Shown: positions 1-7,724, counted from the stretch's first letter. The stretch is DNA of 9,066 nt from an uncultured Bacteroides sp. (GCA_900556625.1 USPQ01000108.1:1-9066), one strand, 5' to 3'. Notes: generated by a model from the sequence alone, not told the origin. Program-made: numbers and translations.

Positions 1-2482
1 ACGGACCGGAGATATTCAAAGCCTTGGCAATCTCACGGCTGATACGCTTAATACGACGAACAGTTTCTACATATAGCTTCTGTGGCGGGAACTGAATAGT
101 CGCGTCACCGGAGTGTACTCCTGCAAATTCGATATGCTCACTAATAGCGTATGCCACAATTTCGCCATTCTGCGCCACGGCATCCATTTCTACTTCCTTG
201 GCATGTTCAATAAACTGACTTACTACTACCGGATGTTTTTTCGAGACATTGGCTGCCAGTTTCAGGAAACGTTCCAGTTCTTCCTGATTGGAACAAACAT
301 TCATTGCAGCTCCCGAAAGCACGTATGACGGACGGACAAGCACAGGAAAACCTACTTCTTCAACAAACTCCTGAATGTCATCCATAGATGTTAATTCACG
401 CCAACGGGGCTGATCCACACCGATACGGTCGAGCATGGCAGAGAATTTCTCACGATCTTCAGCGTTGTCAATGCTCTTGGCACTTGTGCCAAGGATATTG
501 ATATGCTGTGCATCCAAACGCAAAGCCAAGTTATTCGGAATCTGACCACCGGTAGATACAATTACACCATGCGGATTCTCAAGCTCCAGAATATCCATGA
601 CACGTTCGAAAGTCAATTCGTCGAAGTACAAGCGATCGCACATATCGTAGTCCGTAGATACGGTTTCAGGATTATAGTTAATCATCACGCTGCGCCATCC
701 TTCTTTACGAATAGTATTTAAAGCCTGCACACCGCACCAGTCAAATTCTACGGAAGAACCGATACGATAAGCACCAGACCCTAATACGACAATGGATTTA
801 TGGTCGCCCAAGTAATGAACATCATTTGCCACACCGCTATAAGTAAGATACAGATAATTGGTTTGTGCCGGATATTCGGCTGCCAAAGTATCGATCTGCT
901 TCACTACCGGAAGAATACCCGCCTCTTTACGATGTTTGCGGACATAAAGAATACCATCCTCCATATCACCTTCGTAGCCGATGGCACGTGCAACCTGGAA
1001 ATCAGAGAAACCTTGAACCTTGGCTTTACGAAGCAGTTCGTTTGGCAGATCAGCAATCTGTTTGTGATTATTTCCCCAGCTATGCAGTTCTTCGGAAGTC
1101 TGCATGATATTCATCAATTTCTGAAGGAACCATTTATCAATCTTAGTCAGTTCGTGTACCTGATCGATGGTGTAGCCGGCACGAAAAGCCTTCGAGATAA
1201 CAAAAATACGTTTATCAGTCGGTTCGCGCAAAGCCTTGTCGATGTCGGAAATAACTAGCTCCTTATTTTCTACAAATCCGTGCATTCCCTGTCCGATCAT
1301 GCGGAGCCCTTTCTGGATAGCTTCTTCAAAAGTACGACCGATAGCCATCACCTCACCGACAGATTTCATAGAAGATCCCAATTCTTTATCTACACCGTGG
1401 AATTTACCCAAATCCCAACGTGGAATCTTACATACAACATAATCCAGTGCCGGTTCGAAGAAAGCAGAAGTAGTCTTTGTTACAGAATTCTTCAGGTCGA
1501 AGAGTCCGTAACCCAGTCCCAATTTGGCCGCAACGAAAGCCAGCGGATAACCCGTTGCCTTAGATGCCAAAGCCGATGAACGGGAAAGACGGGCATTTAC
1601 TTCAATCACCCGATAATCTTCGGATTCGGGGTCGAAAGCATATTGCACATTACATTCGCCCACAATACCGATGTGGCGGATGATACGTATTGCCAGTTCC
1701 CGGAGTTTATGATATTCTTTGTTAGTAAGCGTTTGTGACGGAGCAATAACGATAGATTCACCGGTATGAATACCCAGCGGGTCGAAGTTTTCCATATTAC
1801 AAACGGTGATACAGTTGTCAAAACGGTCACGTACCACTTCATATTCCACTTCTTTCCAACCACGAAGTGATTTTTCCACCAATACCTGCGGAGAGAAAGA
1901 GAACGCTTTTTCTACAAGAATATCCAGTTGCTCTTCGTTATCACAGAAACCGGAGCCCAAGCCACCCAATGCATACGCAGCACGAACAATTACGGGATAC
2001 CCCAGTTCTTTTGCTGCGCGACGAGCATCTTCCACATTTTCTACGGCTTCACTCTTAATGGTCTTTACATTGATTTCATTCAATTTCTGAACGAAAAGTT
2101 CACGATCCTCGGTATCCATAATGGCTTGTACCGGAGTACCGAGTACTTTTACATTATATTTTTCAAGAATACCTTCTTTGTACAATGCCACTCCACAGTT
2201 CAAGGCTGTCTGACCACCGAACGCCAGCATAATGCCTTCCGGTTTTTCTTTCTGAATCACTTTCTCTACGAAATACGGAGTCACCGGGAGGAAGTAGATT
2301 TGATCCGCCACTCCTTCGGACGTCTGTACCGTAGCAATATTAGGATTGATAAGAATCGTTTCAATGCCTTCTTCTTTCAAGGCTTTGAGTGCCTGCGAAC
2401 CGGAATAGTCAAACTCACCGGCCTCACCGATCTTCAGGGCACCGGAACCCAACAACAATACTTTCTTTATATTTTCTTTCAT
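1..2482 (-). CDS. carB: Carbamoyl-phosphate synthase large subunit (3' end outside window)
   Basis: This cytosolic enzyme uses ammonia delivered by CarA, bicarbonate and two ATP to make carbamoyl phosphate for pyrimidines and arginine. The visible part is about 827 residues, against roughly 1,070 for the family, and translates without a stop. The order is: N-terminal dinucleotide-like segment (LGSGALKIGEAGEFDYSG from about residue 11), first ATP-grasp domain with GGLGSGF and EVNARLSRSSAL (about 294-305), oligomerisation region (about 400-555), then a second half opening with VLGSGAYRIGSSVEFDW near 566 and a second ATP-grasp domain that runs off the left edge. The C-terminal allosteric domain is not visible. 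The ATG at 2480-2482 is the natural start because the first conserved motif follows within a dozen codons. It is the last visible gene of the minus-strand group, 73 bases after carA. Several motifs match animal CAD better than E. coli CarB (from memory). The identification is very secure. Confidence 0.97.
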   Translation of the reverse strand, partial: MKENIKKVLLLGSGALKIGEAGEFDYSGSQALKALKEEGIETILINPNIATVQTSEGVADQIYFLPVTPYFVEKVIQKEKPEGIMLAFGGQTALNCGVALYKEGILEKYNVKVLGTPVQAIMDTEDRELFVQKLNEINVKTIKSEAVENVEDARRAAKELGYPVIVRAAYALGGLGSGFCDNEEQLDILVEKAFSFSPQVLVEKSLRGWKEVEYEVVRDRFDNCITVCNMENFDPLGIHTGESIVIAPSQTLTNKEYHKLRELAIRIIRHIGIVGECNVQYAFDPESEDYRVIEVNARLSRSSALASKATGYPLAFVAAKLGLGYGLFDLKNSVTKTTSAFFEPALDYVVCKIPRWDLGKFHGVDKELGSSMKSVGEVMAIGRTFEEAIQKGLRMIGQGMHGFVENKELVISDIDKALREPTDKRIFVISKAFRAGYTIDQVHELTKIDKWFLQKLMNIMQTSEELHSWGNNHKQIADLPNELLRKAKVQGFSDFQVARAIGYEGDMEDGILYVRKHRKEAGILPVVKQIDTLAAEYPAQTNYLYLTYSGVANDVHYLGDHKSIVVLGSGAYRIGSSVEFDWCGVQALNTIRKEGWRSVMINYNPETVSTDYDMCDRLYFDELTFERVMDILELENPHGVIVSTGGQIPNNLALRLDAQHINILGTSAKSIDNAEDREKFSAMLDRIGVDQPRWRELTSMDDIQEFVEEVGFPVLVRPSYVLSGAAMNVCSNQEELERFLKLAANVSKKHPVVVSQFIEHAKEVEMDAVAQNGEIVAYAISEHIEFAGVHSGDATIQFPPQKLYVETVRRIKRISREIAKALNISGP

Positions 2483-2503
2483 TGATTCTACTTTCTGGTT
2501 CAC

Positions 2504-2544
2504 CACAGATTACACAGATAAACACTGATTTTTTATAATCCGTG
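2504..2544. repeat. Nonamer tandem repeat with hairpin in the carA-carB gap
   Basis: The 73-base gap holds CACAGATTA (2504-2512), CACAGATAA (2513-2521) and a third degenerate unit with CACTGATT (2523-2530). The third unit faces AATCCGTG (2537-2544) across a six-base TTTTAT loop, giving a stem of seven pairs out of eight. From memory, CACAGATTA-type arrays recur in Bacteroides spacers. On the mRNA the hairpin lies 11 bases after the carA stop and is followed by only three U residues. It is therefore more likely a spacer repeat that could tune processing or stability between carA and carB than a true terminator. Confidence 0.65.
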
Positions 2545-2555
2545 ATGAATATGGG

Positions 2556-3704
2556 TTATAATAGTTTTACAAATTCGTCGAACAGGAATTCCGTATCCGT
2601 AGGTCCACTCGCTGCTTCCGGATGGAATTGTGCAGAAAACCAAGGGTTTCTTTTATGCTTGATTCCTTCGTTAGAGCCATCATTCATATTAATAAATAAC
2701 GGTTCCCAATCTGCACTCAACGTATTATTGTCTACGGCATAACCGTGATTTTGCGAAGTGATGAAGCAACGTTCCGTACCTACCATACGCACCGGTTGGT
2801 TGTGGCTACGGTGACCGTATTTCAATTTATAAATCTTGGCTCCTCCCGCTTTCGAAAGCAGTTGGTTACCCATGCAGATTCCGAAAATAGGCAGTTTCTC
2901 GTTTGCCATCGCCTTGCGGATATTCTGCACCGCAGCATCACAGGTATCCGGATCCCCCGGTCCGTTAGAAATAAACAGTCCGTCAAATTCGAGTCCGTTA
3001 TAATCATAATCCCAAGGTACACGGATCACCTCTACATTACGTTTCAGCAGACAACGAATGATATTAGTCTTCACACCGCAATCTACCAGGACGACCTTTT
3101 TAAGTTGTGAGTTAAAACCTGAAAGTTGAGAGTTGAGTTGCTCAATAGGAGTCGTTAATGGGAAAGAATGAGAGGTTCCGTCGGGAAGATAAGAAATTAT
3201 TTCCTTACAACTTACCCTGTCCACATAATTAATATCTTCATAACTCTCAACTCTCAACTCTCCATTCTCAACTTCTTCAAATACTATTTTCCCCATCATT
3301 ACTCCATGTTCACGAAGCACTTTAGTCAGCTCGCGTGTATCAATGCCCGTGATACCAGGAACTTTTTCCCGTTTCAGCCAGTCACCAAGACTTTCCACAG
3401 CGTTCCAATGGCTGTATTCATAAGAATAGTCACTTACGATAATCGCTTCCGCGTGGATCTTCTCACTTTCCATGAAAGTGGCAAGTCCATTCGGCTCGAT
3501 AGTAAAAGGAGGAACACCGTAGTTACCTACCAAAGGATAGGTAAGCGTCATCAACTGTCCGGCGTATGAAGGGTCAGTGAGGCTCTCCGGGTATCCGGTC
3601 ATGGCAGTATTAAACACTACTTCGCCCGCCACCGGCTTCTCGTAGCCAAACGACTTACCGGAAAACCGGCTCCCGTCGTCAAGGATTAATGTCACATTTC
3701 TCAT
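2556..3704 (-). CDS. carA: Carbamoyl-phosphate synthase small (glutaminase) subunit
   Basis: CarA hydrolyses glutamine and channels the ammonia to CarB. The protein has 382 residues, normal for the family. The N-terminal CPSase small-subunit domain (about 1-140) contains GEVVFNTAMTGYPE and LTDPSYAGQ. A variable linker (about 143-202) follows, then a class I glutamine amidotransferase domain with SNGPGDP (246-252), nucleophile Cys277 in GICMGNQ, and His361 and Glu363 in FHPE, so the triad is complete. Most relatives have GHQ after the nucleophile region where this one has GNQ; I take this as a lineage variant. The linker is partly encoded by a repeat (see separate entry). The ATG at 3702-3704 directly precedes the conserved N-terminal strand and has an A-rich leader but no Shine-Dalgarno sequence. 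It lies 27 bases after the purF-like gene and 73 before carB, so co-transcription is likely. Confidence 0.97.
   Translation of the reverse strand: MRNVTLILDDGSRFSGKSFGYEKPVAGEVVFNTAMTGYPESLTDPSYAGQLMTLTYPLVGNYGVPPFTIEPNGLATFMESEKIHAEAIIVSDYSYEYSHWNAVESLGDWLKREKVPGITGIDTRELTKVLREHGVMMGKIVFEEVENGELRVESYEDINYVDRVSCKEIISYLPDGTSHSFPLTTPIEQLNSQLSGFNSQLKKVVLVDCGVKTNIIRCLLKRNVEVIRVPWDYDYNGLEFDGLFISNGPGDPDTCDAAVQNIRKAMANEKLPIFGICMGNQLLSKAGGAKIYKLKYGHRSHNQPVRMVGTERCFITSQNHGYAVDNNTLSADWEPLFINMNDGSNEGIKHKRNPWFSAQFHPEAASGPTDTEFLFDEFVKLL
3124..3262. repeat. Heptamer repeat with inverted arms inside the carA coding region
   Basis: On the plus strand AACTCTC occurs three times in perfect tandem at 3242-3262, with a degenerate fourth unit (CATTCTC) next to it. 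An inverted arm AGTTGAGAGTTGAG at 3124-3137 is a perfect 14-base match to the complement of 3246-3259. On the coding strand the two arms encode NGELRVES (residues 147-154) and QLNSQL (189-194), the latter echoed by NSQL (198-201). Both lie in the variable linker between the two CarA domains, and they flank the conserved segment NYVDRVSCKE (159-168). The arrays keep the reading frame because three heptamers are 21 bases. The same AACTCTC array is one I associate with Bacteroides intergenic DNA, so capture of a spacer repeat by a gene is the likely reading. Confidence 0.75.
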
Positions 3705-3731
3705 TCTTATTATTGAATCGTTGTATGGTTG

Positions 3732-5615
3732 TTAGAATTGATACATTTGTTCTATATAGTCGATGAACGCCCGATTCACCATTTTCACACCACCCGGTGT
3801 AGGGTAGTTACCGCTAAAATACCAGTCGCCTTTATGATGCGGACAAGCCTCGTGCAATCCCTCCAACGGTTGATAGACGATTTCCACTTTCGCCTTGGTT
3901 CCCTTGGGTGTCAGCAGTTCCACCATTTTGGCAGAGATTTCCTCATCAGTGAACGGAGCATAAATGTCTTTCACATAGTTTACCATCTGCTCTTTCGGCA
4001 GTCCTACCTGCTCTTTCGATTTACGGTAGGCGGCCGCAATCACATCTTTCATATCCCGTTCCTTTAAAAGTTCGACAGCAGCCCTGAAGGCGATAAACTC
4101 GCTCATCTTTGCCATATCAATACCGTAATAGTCAGGATAACGCACCTGCGGAGAAGAAGATACAATGACAATCTTCTTCGGACCGAGACGGTCGAGAATA
4201 CCGATAATACTTTGTTTCAGCGTAGTGCCACGCACAATGCTGTCATCGATAATCACCAGATTATCAACACCGGGTACAAGACTTCCGTATGTAATATCAT
4301 ACACATGGGCAGCCAAATCATTACGACTGTTTCCTTCGGCGATGAACGTACGGAGCTTAATATCCTTGATTGCCACCTTTTCGCTACGAATACGACGGGA
4401 AAGAATAACTTCTAACTCCTCCATATTCGGGTTATGCCCCAATGCAGCGATCTGCTGCACTTTCTCCTCATTCAAGTAATCATCCAGTCCCTGCAACATT
4501 CCGTAGAAAGCAACCTCCGCAGTGTTTGGAATAAAAGAGAAGACCGTATGATCGATATCATTATTGATAGCTTTCAGTATTTTCGGAACCAACTTTTCGC
4601 CCAGCCGTTTCCTTTCTTTATAAATATCGACGTCACTGCCACGGGAGAAATAGATACGTTCGAAAGAACAAGCCTGATTTTCGCGTGGCTTATTGATTTG
4701 CGAAGTACGTATCTTACCTTCTTTGCTAATCAGCAATGCCTGCCCCGGTTGCAGTTCCTTGATTTCCTCAAACGGAACATTCAAAGCTGTCTGGATAACC
4801 GGACGTTCGGAAGCAAGAACAGCTATTTCGTCATCCTGATACCAAAATGCAGGCCGGATGCCCCACGGGTCACGGATAGCGAAAGATTCACCGCTTCCGG
4901 TCAATCCGCAAATAACATACCCCCCATCCCATTCGCGACTGGAAGTACGCAGTACGTTTGCCAAATCAATATGTTCTTCTATATAATGCGTGATGCCCAT
5001 GCCCGTAAGCCCTTCGGCTTCGGCAAGATTGAATACACGCTCCACTTCACGGTCAAGACGGTGTCCCACCTGTTCCAACATGATATATGTATCGGCATAT
5101 TTACGCGGATGCTGACCAATGGCAGTGATACGGGCAAATATTTCGTCTACATTCGTCATATTGAAGTTTCCGCAAAGAGCGAGATTCTTGGCACGCCAGT
5201 TATTTCTTCTTAAAAATGGATGCACGTATGAGATTCCGGATTTTCCCGTAGTGGAATAACGAAGATGCCCCATATATACTTCCCCGGCAAAAGGCAGGAC
5301 TCGTTTGGCATACGCAGCATCATGCAACTGTTCGGGAGTGAGCTCCTTAAAATTGTTTTGAACATTTTCAAAAATCTCCGTAATAGCTCCGGAGCCTAAA
5401 GCACGTTCACGAAACATATATTCTTCACCCGGATTTGCTTCCAGTTTCACACATGCGAGTCCCGCACCTTCCTGTCCACGGTTATGTTGTTTCTCCATCA
5501 ACAGGTAGAGCTTATTAAGACCGTACATCCATGTTCCGTACTTTTTCTCGTAATACTCCAACGGTTTAAGCAAGCGTATCATGGCAACGCCACATTCATG
5601 TTTCAATTGTTCCAT
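3732..5615 (-). CDS. Long amidophosphoribosyltransferase-like protein (PurF family)
   Basis: PurF makes phosphoribosylamine from PRPP and glutamine, the first step of purine synthesis. The N-terminal Ntn glutaminase domain is intact: likely nucleophile Cys8 (KHECGV) after a seven-residue propeptide, HNRGQEGAG (44-52), GHLRYSTTG (116-124), CGNFNMTN (148-155) and DPWGIRP (249-255). The phosphoribosyltransferase half carries the PRPP motif VIIDDSIVRGTT (454-465). At 627 residues it exceeds the usual 460-510, with extra sequence around 80-110, 375-420 and 520-590. The usual PVPDS-like loop reads IPNTAE (362-367), and the family GVRMKLS stretch is not recognisable. Of the four iron-sulfur cysteines of the Bacillus enzyme, I see likely counterparts only at Cys316 and perhaps Cys591; the HPCFYGID cysteine is Asp495. 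Membership of the family is clear, but the exact reaction is less certain, and a canonical shorter PurF may exist elsewhere. It lies between glmS and carA. Confidence 0.87.
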   Translation of the reverse strand: MEQLKHECGVAMIRLLKPLEYYEKKYGTWMYGLNKLYLLMEKQHNRGQEGAGLACVKLEANPGEEYMFRERALGSGAITEIFENVQNNFKELTPEQLHDAAYAKRVLPFAGEVYMGHLRYSTTGKSGISYVHPFLRRNNWRAKNLALCGNFNMTNVDEIFARITAIGQHPRKYADTYIMLEQVGHRLDREVERVFNLAEAEGLTGMGITHYIEEHIDLANVLRTSSREWDGGYVICGLTGSGESFAIRDPWGIRPAFWYQDDEIAVLASERPVIQTALNVPFEEIKELQPGQALLISKEGKIRTSQINKPRENQACSFERIYFSRGSDVDIYKERKRLGEKLVPKILKAINNDIDHTVFSFIPNTAEVAFYGMLQGLDDYLNEEKVQQIAALGHNPNMEELEVILSRRIRSEKVAIKDIKLRTFIAEGNSRNDLAAHVYDITYGSLVPGVDNLVIIDDSIVRGTTLKQSIIGILDRLGPKKIVIVSSSPQVRYPDYYGIDMAKMSEFIAFRAAVELLKERDMKDVIAAAYRKSKEQVGLPKEQMVNYVKDIYAPFTDEEISAKMVELLTPKGTKAKVEIVYQPLEGLHEACPHHKGDWYFSGNYPTPGGVKMVNRAFIDYIEQMYQF

Positions 5616-5620
5616 CTATA

Positions 5621-5743
5621 CTATTTACGATTTGACGATTTACTATTTACGATTTAAATTACCACCTGCCAATCAAACAACTTACTATCTATCATTGATT
5701 CTTCAATCGTAAATAGTAAATAGTAAATTGTCTAATTGTAAAT
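5621..5743. repeat. AT-rich heptamer-type inverted repeat in the glmS-purF gap
   Basis: Most of the 132-base gap between the glmS stop and the purF-like start is occupied by two arms of period-seven sequence. Units such as AATCGTA and AATAGTA run along 5705-5743, and their complements run along 5621-5656. A 17-base stretch, AATCGTAAATAGTAAAT at 5705-5721, is exactly the complement of 5638-5654, with a 50-base spacer between. The outer parts match only loosely. In the transcript this could form a long AU-rich stem. No protein, promoter box (TAnnTTTG on the minus strand) or U-tract terminator was found in the gap. The build, a heptamer array in two inverted arms, is the same as for the unrelated repeat inside carA. 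Confidence 0.75.
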
Positions 5744-5747
5744 CACA

Positions 5748-7592
5748 TTACTCCACCGTTACCGACTTCGCCAGATTTCTCGGCTGGTCTACATCCATCC
5801 CCTTACATACCGCAATGTGATAAGCAAGAAGTTGGAGAGGTACCGTAGTAATTAACGGATCGAGACACTCTATTGTTTCAGGAAGTTCGATACTACAATC
5901 GGCAATCTTGCTGATAACCGTATCTCCCTTCGTAACGAACGCAATCACTTTTCCCTTCCTCGCCTTGATCTCCTGAATATTACTTAGCACTTTTTCGTAC
6001 AGTCCATTCTGCGTAGCAATCACCACTACCGGCATTTCTGCGTCAATCAAGGCAATCGGTCCGTGCTTCATCTCGGCAGCCGGATAACCTTCGGCGTGAA
6101 TATACGATATTTCTTTCAATTTCAATGCACCTTCCAAGGCAACAGGATAACTATATCCGCGTCCCAGGTAAATAAAGTTATGCGCATACGTGAAAGTTTT
6201 CGATAACTCCGCCAGGGTATCATTCAGTTTCAGCACTTCTTTCATCTTCTCCGGAATATGATTTAATTCCTGTACAATTGAAAGATAATGCCGTTCGTCA
6301 ATTGTTCCTTTCGCTTTGGCAAGCGTCAATGCCAGCATTGCCAGCACAGTGACTTGTCCGGTAAACGCTTTGGTGGAAGCGACTCCGATTTCCGGACCTA
6401 CGTGGATATACGAACCAGTGTGAGTGGCACGGGGAATAGAAGACCCGATAGCATTGCAAATACCATATATAAATGCTCCGCGGCTTTTTGCCAATTCCAC
6501 AGCAGCCAAAGTATCCGCAGTCTCACCGCTTTGGGAGATTGCTATCACTACATCCTGTCCGTCAATCACCGGATCGCGGTAACGGAATTCGGAAGCATAC
6601 TCCACTTCCACCGGTATGCGGCAGAAACTTTCAATCAGATGCTTACCAATCAGTCCGGCATGCCAGGAAGTTCCGCAGGCAACGATAATAAACCGCTTGG
6701 CATTCAGTAGCTTTTCCCGATGATCGATCACAGCGGAAAGTACCACATTGTCTGCTTCCACATTGATACGTCCGCGCATACAATCATGAATACAATCGGG
6801 CTGTTCGAAAATCTCTTTCAACATAAAATGCGGATATCCCCCTTTTTCCAGCTGGCCGAGATTAAGCTCCACCTTTTTAATTTCAGGTGTCATTTCAACA
6901 TTACTCAAGTTGACCACCTTCAATTCTTTTCCCAGATGGAGAACAGCAATTTCTCCGTCTTCCAGATAAACCACCTTATCTGTATATTCTACAATCGGAG
7001 TGGCATCCGAAGCAAGGAAGAACTCGTCCGCTCCAATCCCCACTACCAGCGGGCTGCTCTTACGGGCAGCAATAATCTCATCGGGATGCTCTTTATCAAG
7101 AATCGCAATCGCATAGGCACCAATCACTTCTCCCAACGCCAATTGAACGGCTGTCAGCAAACTGACTTGATTAGTGACTTTCATGTATTCTATTAATTGA
7201 ACAAGGACTTCGGTATCTGTACTACTTTTAAAAATATAGCCTTTGGCTTGAAGTTTTTCTTTGAGAACGGCGTAGTTTTCAATAATACCGTTATGAATGA
7301 GAGCGAGCTTTTCGGAAGAAGAGTAATGAGGGTGGGCGTTAGCGGAACAAGGTTCCCCGTGAGTAGCCCAACGAGTATGGGCAATTCCGATTGTACCGGA
7401 AATATCTTTTTGTGTGACGAAATTTTCAAGATCGGAGACTTTTCCTTTCGTCTTATACACATTTAACTGTCGGTCATCACTGATGATTGCTACCCCCGCG
7501 CTATCATATCCACGATACTCCAGTCGCTTCAGCCCTTTTATAAGGATAGGGTAGGCTTTTCGTTTACCAATATAGCCTACTATTCCACACAT
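5748..7592 (-). CDS. glmS: Glutamine-fructose-6-phosphate aminotransferase (isomerising)
   Basis: GlmS converts fructose-6-phosphate and glutamine to glucosamine-6-phosphate and glutamate, committing carbon to peptidoglycan and lipopolysaccharide amino sugars. The protein has 614 residues, typical for the family. The Ntn glutaminase domain begins with MCGIVGYIG, so removal of Met1 exposes Cys2; RGYDSAG (27-33), HTRWATHG (72-79) and HNGIIENY (100-107) follow. Two SIS sugar-isomerase domains come next, with CGTSWHA (306-312) and SQSGETADTL (353-362) in the first, and EGALKLKEISYIHAEGY (487-503) and MKHGPIAL (508-515) in the second. The C-terminal DQPRNLAKSVTVE is the conserved tail. The start is fixed by the required Cys2. 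It is the first gene of the minus-strand group, 25 bases from a good -7 box, and diverges from gltB across 362 bases. The leader would be too short for a glmS ribozyme. Nothing unusual was seen. Confidence 0.98.
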   Translation of the reverse strand: MCGIVGYIGKRKAYPILIKGLKRLEYRGYDSAGVAIISDDRQLNVYKTKGKVSDLENFVTQKDISGTIGIAHTRWATHGEPCSANAHPHYSSSEKLALIHNGIIENYAVLKEKLQAKGYIFKSSTDTEVLVQLIEYMKVTNQVSLLTAVQLALGEVIGAYAIAILDKEHPDEIIAARKSSPLVVGIGADEFFLASDATPIVEYTDKVVYLEDGEIAVLHLGKELKVVNLSNVEMTPEIKKVELNLGQLEKGGYPHFMLKEIFEQPDCIHDCMRGRINVEADNVVLSAVIDHREKLLNAKRFIIVACGTSWHAGLIGKHLIESFCRIPVEVEYASEFRYRDPVIDGQDVVIAISQSGETADTLAAVELAKSRGAFIYGICNAIGSSIPRATHTGSYIHVGPEIGVASTKAFTGQVTVLAMLALTLAKAKGTIDERHYLSIVQELNHIPEKMKEVLKLNDTLAELSKTFTYAHNFIYLGRGYSYPVALEGALKLKEISYIHAEGYPAAEMKHGPIALIDAEMPVVVIATQNGLYEKVLSNIQEIKARKGKVIAFVTKGDTVISKIADCSIELPETIECLDPLITTVPLQLLAYHIAVCKGMDVDQPRNLAKSVTVE

Positions 7593-7616
7593 ATTATGAT
7601 ATTTTTATTTCGACTG

Positions 7617-7624
7617 CAAATATA
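7617..7624 (-). promoter_or_regulatory. Probable glmS -7 box (TATATTTG)
   Basis: Read on the minus strand this is TATATTTG, a perfect match to the Bacteroidales housekeeping -7 consensus TAnnTTTG. A weak -33 candidate, TTGT, lies at 7646-7649 with a 21-base spacer; no exact TTTG sits at the ideal distance. Transcription would start about 7610, leaving a leader of only about 20 bases before the glmS ATG. It probably drives the whole glmS-purF-carA-carB group. Confidence 0.68.
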
Positions 7625-7708
7625 CACATTACAAATAACATAAAGACAACAAAAAGCATATTTATTTGACAGAAACGCATAAAAAAGTTGCAAACACATC
7701 AAAAAGTT

Positions 7709-7724
7709 AAATAATATATTATTT
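7709..7724. repeat. 16-base perfect AT palindrome
   Basis: AAATAATATATTATTT reads the same on both strands. It lies about 85 bases upstream of the glmS -7 box and 170 upstream of the gltB -7 box. It could be a regulator operator, but an all-A/T palindrome in DNA this AT-rich has a fair chance of being accidental. Confidence 0.4.

Noticed and set aside
1928..2485. 185-residue plus-strand open frame opposite carB
   Set aside because: It is entirely antisense to conserved CarB sequence with low-complexity Phe/Ile/Arg content and no start-site context; it is a shadow frame.
2523..2544. Rho-independent terminator after carA
   Set aside because: The stem is short with a mismatch, is not GC-rich and has only three U residues after it, and carB continues in the same direction.
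3242..3262. CRISPR-like array of AACTCTC units
   Set aside because: The units are seven bases in direct contact, with no spacers and no cas genes; this is a simple tandem repeat.
3100..3275. Frameshift or pseudogene in carA caused by the repeat
   Set aside because: The frame is continuous through the repeat into an intact glutaminase domain with all three triad residues.
4434..5213. 259-residue open frame on the plus strand opposite the purF-like gene
   Set aside because: It lies wholly antisense to a well-conserved enzyme, has no recognisable motif, and its composition is what a shadow frame of that gene would give.
5621..5743. Insertion sequence or MITE with target duplications
   Set aside because: There are inverted arms but no transposase, no clear terminal consensus and no flanking direct duplication; the arms are tandem heptamers instead.
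7593..7640. glmS ribozyme or riboswitch upstream of glmS
   Set aside because: The predicted leader is about 20 bases, no ribozyme-like pairing was found, and that ribozyme class is known mainly from Firmicutes.
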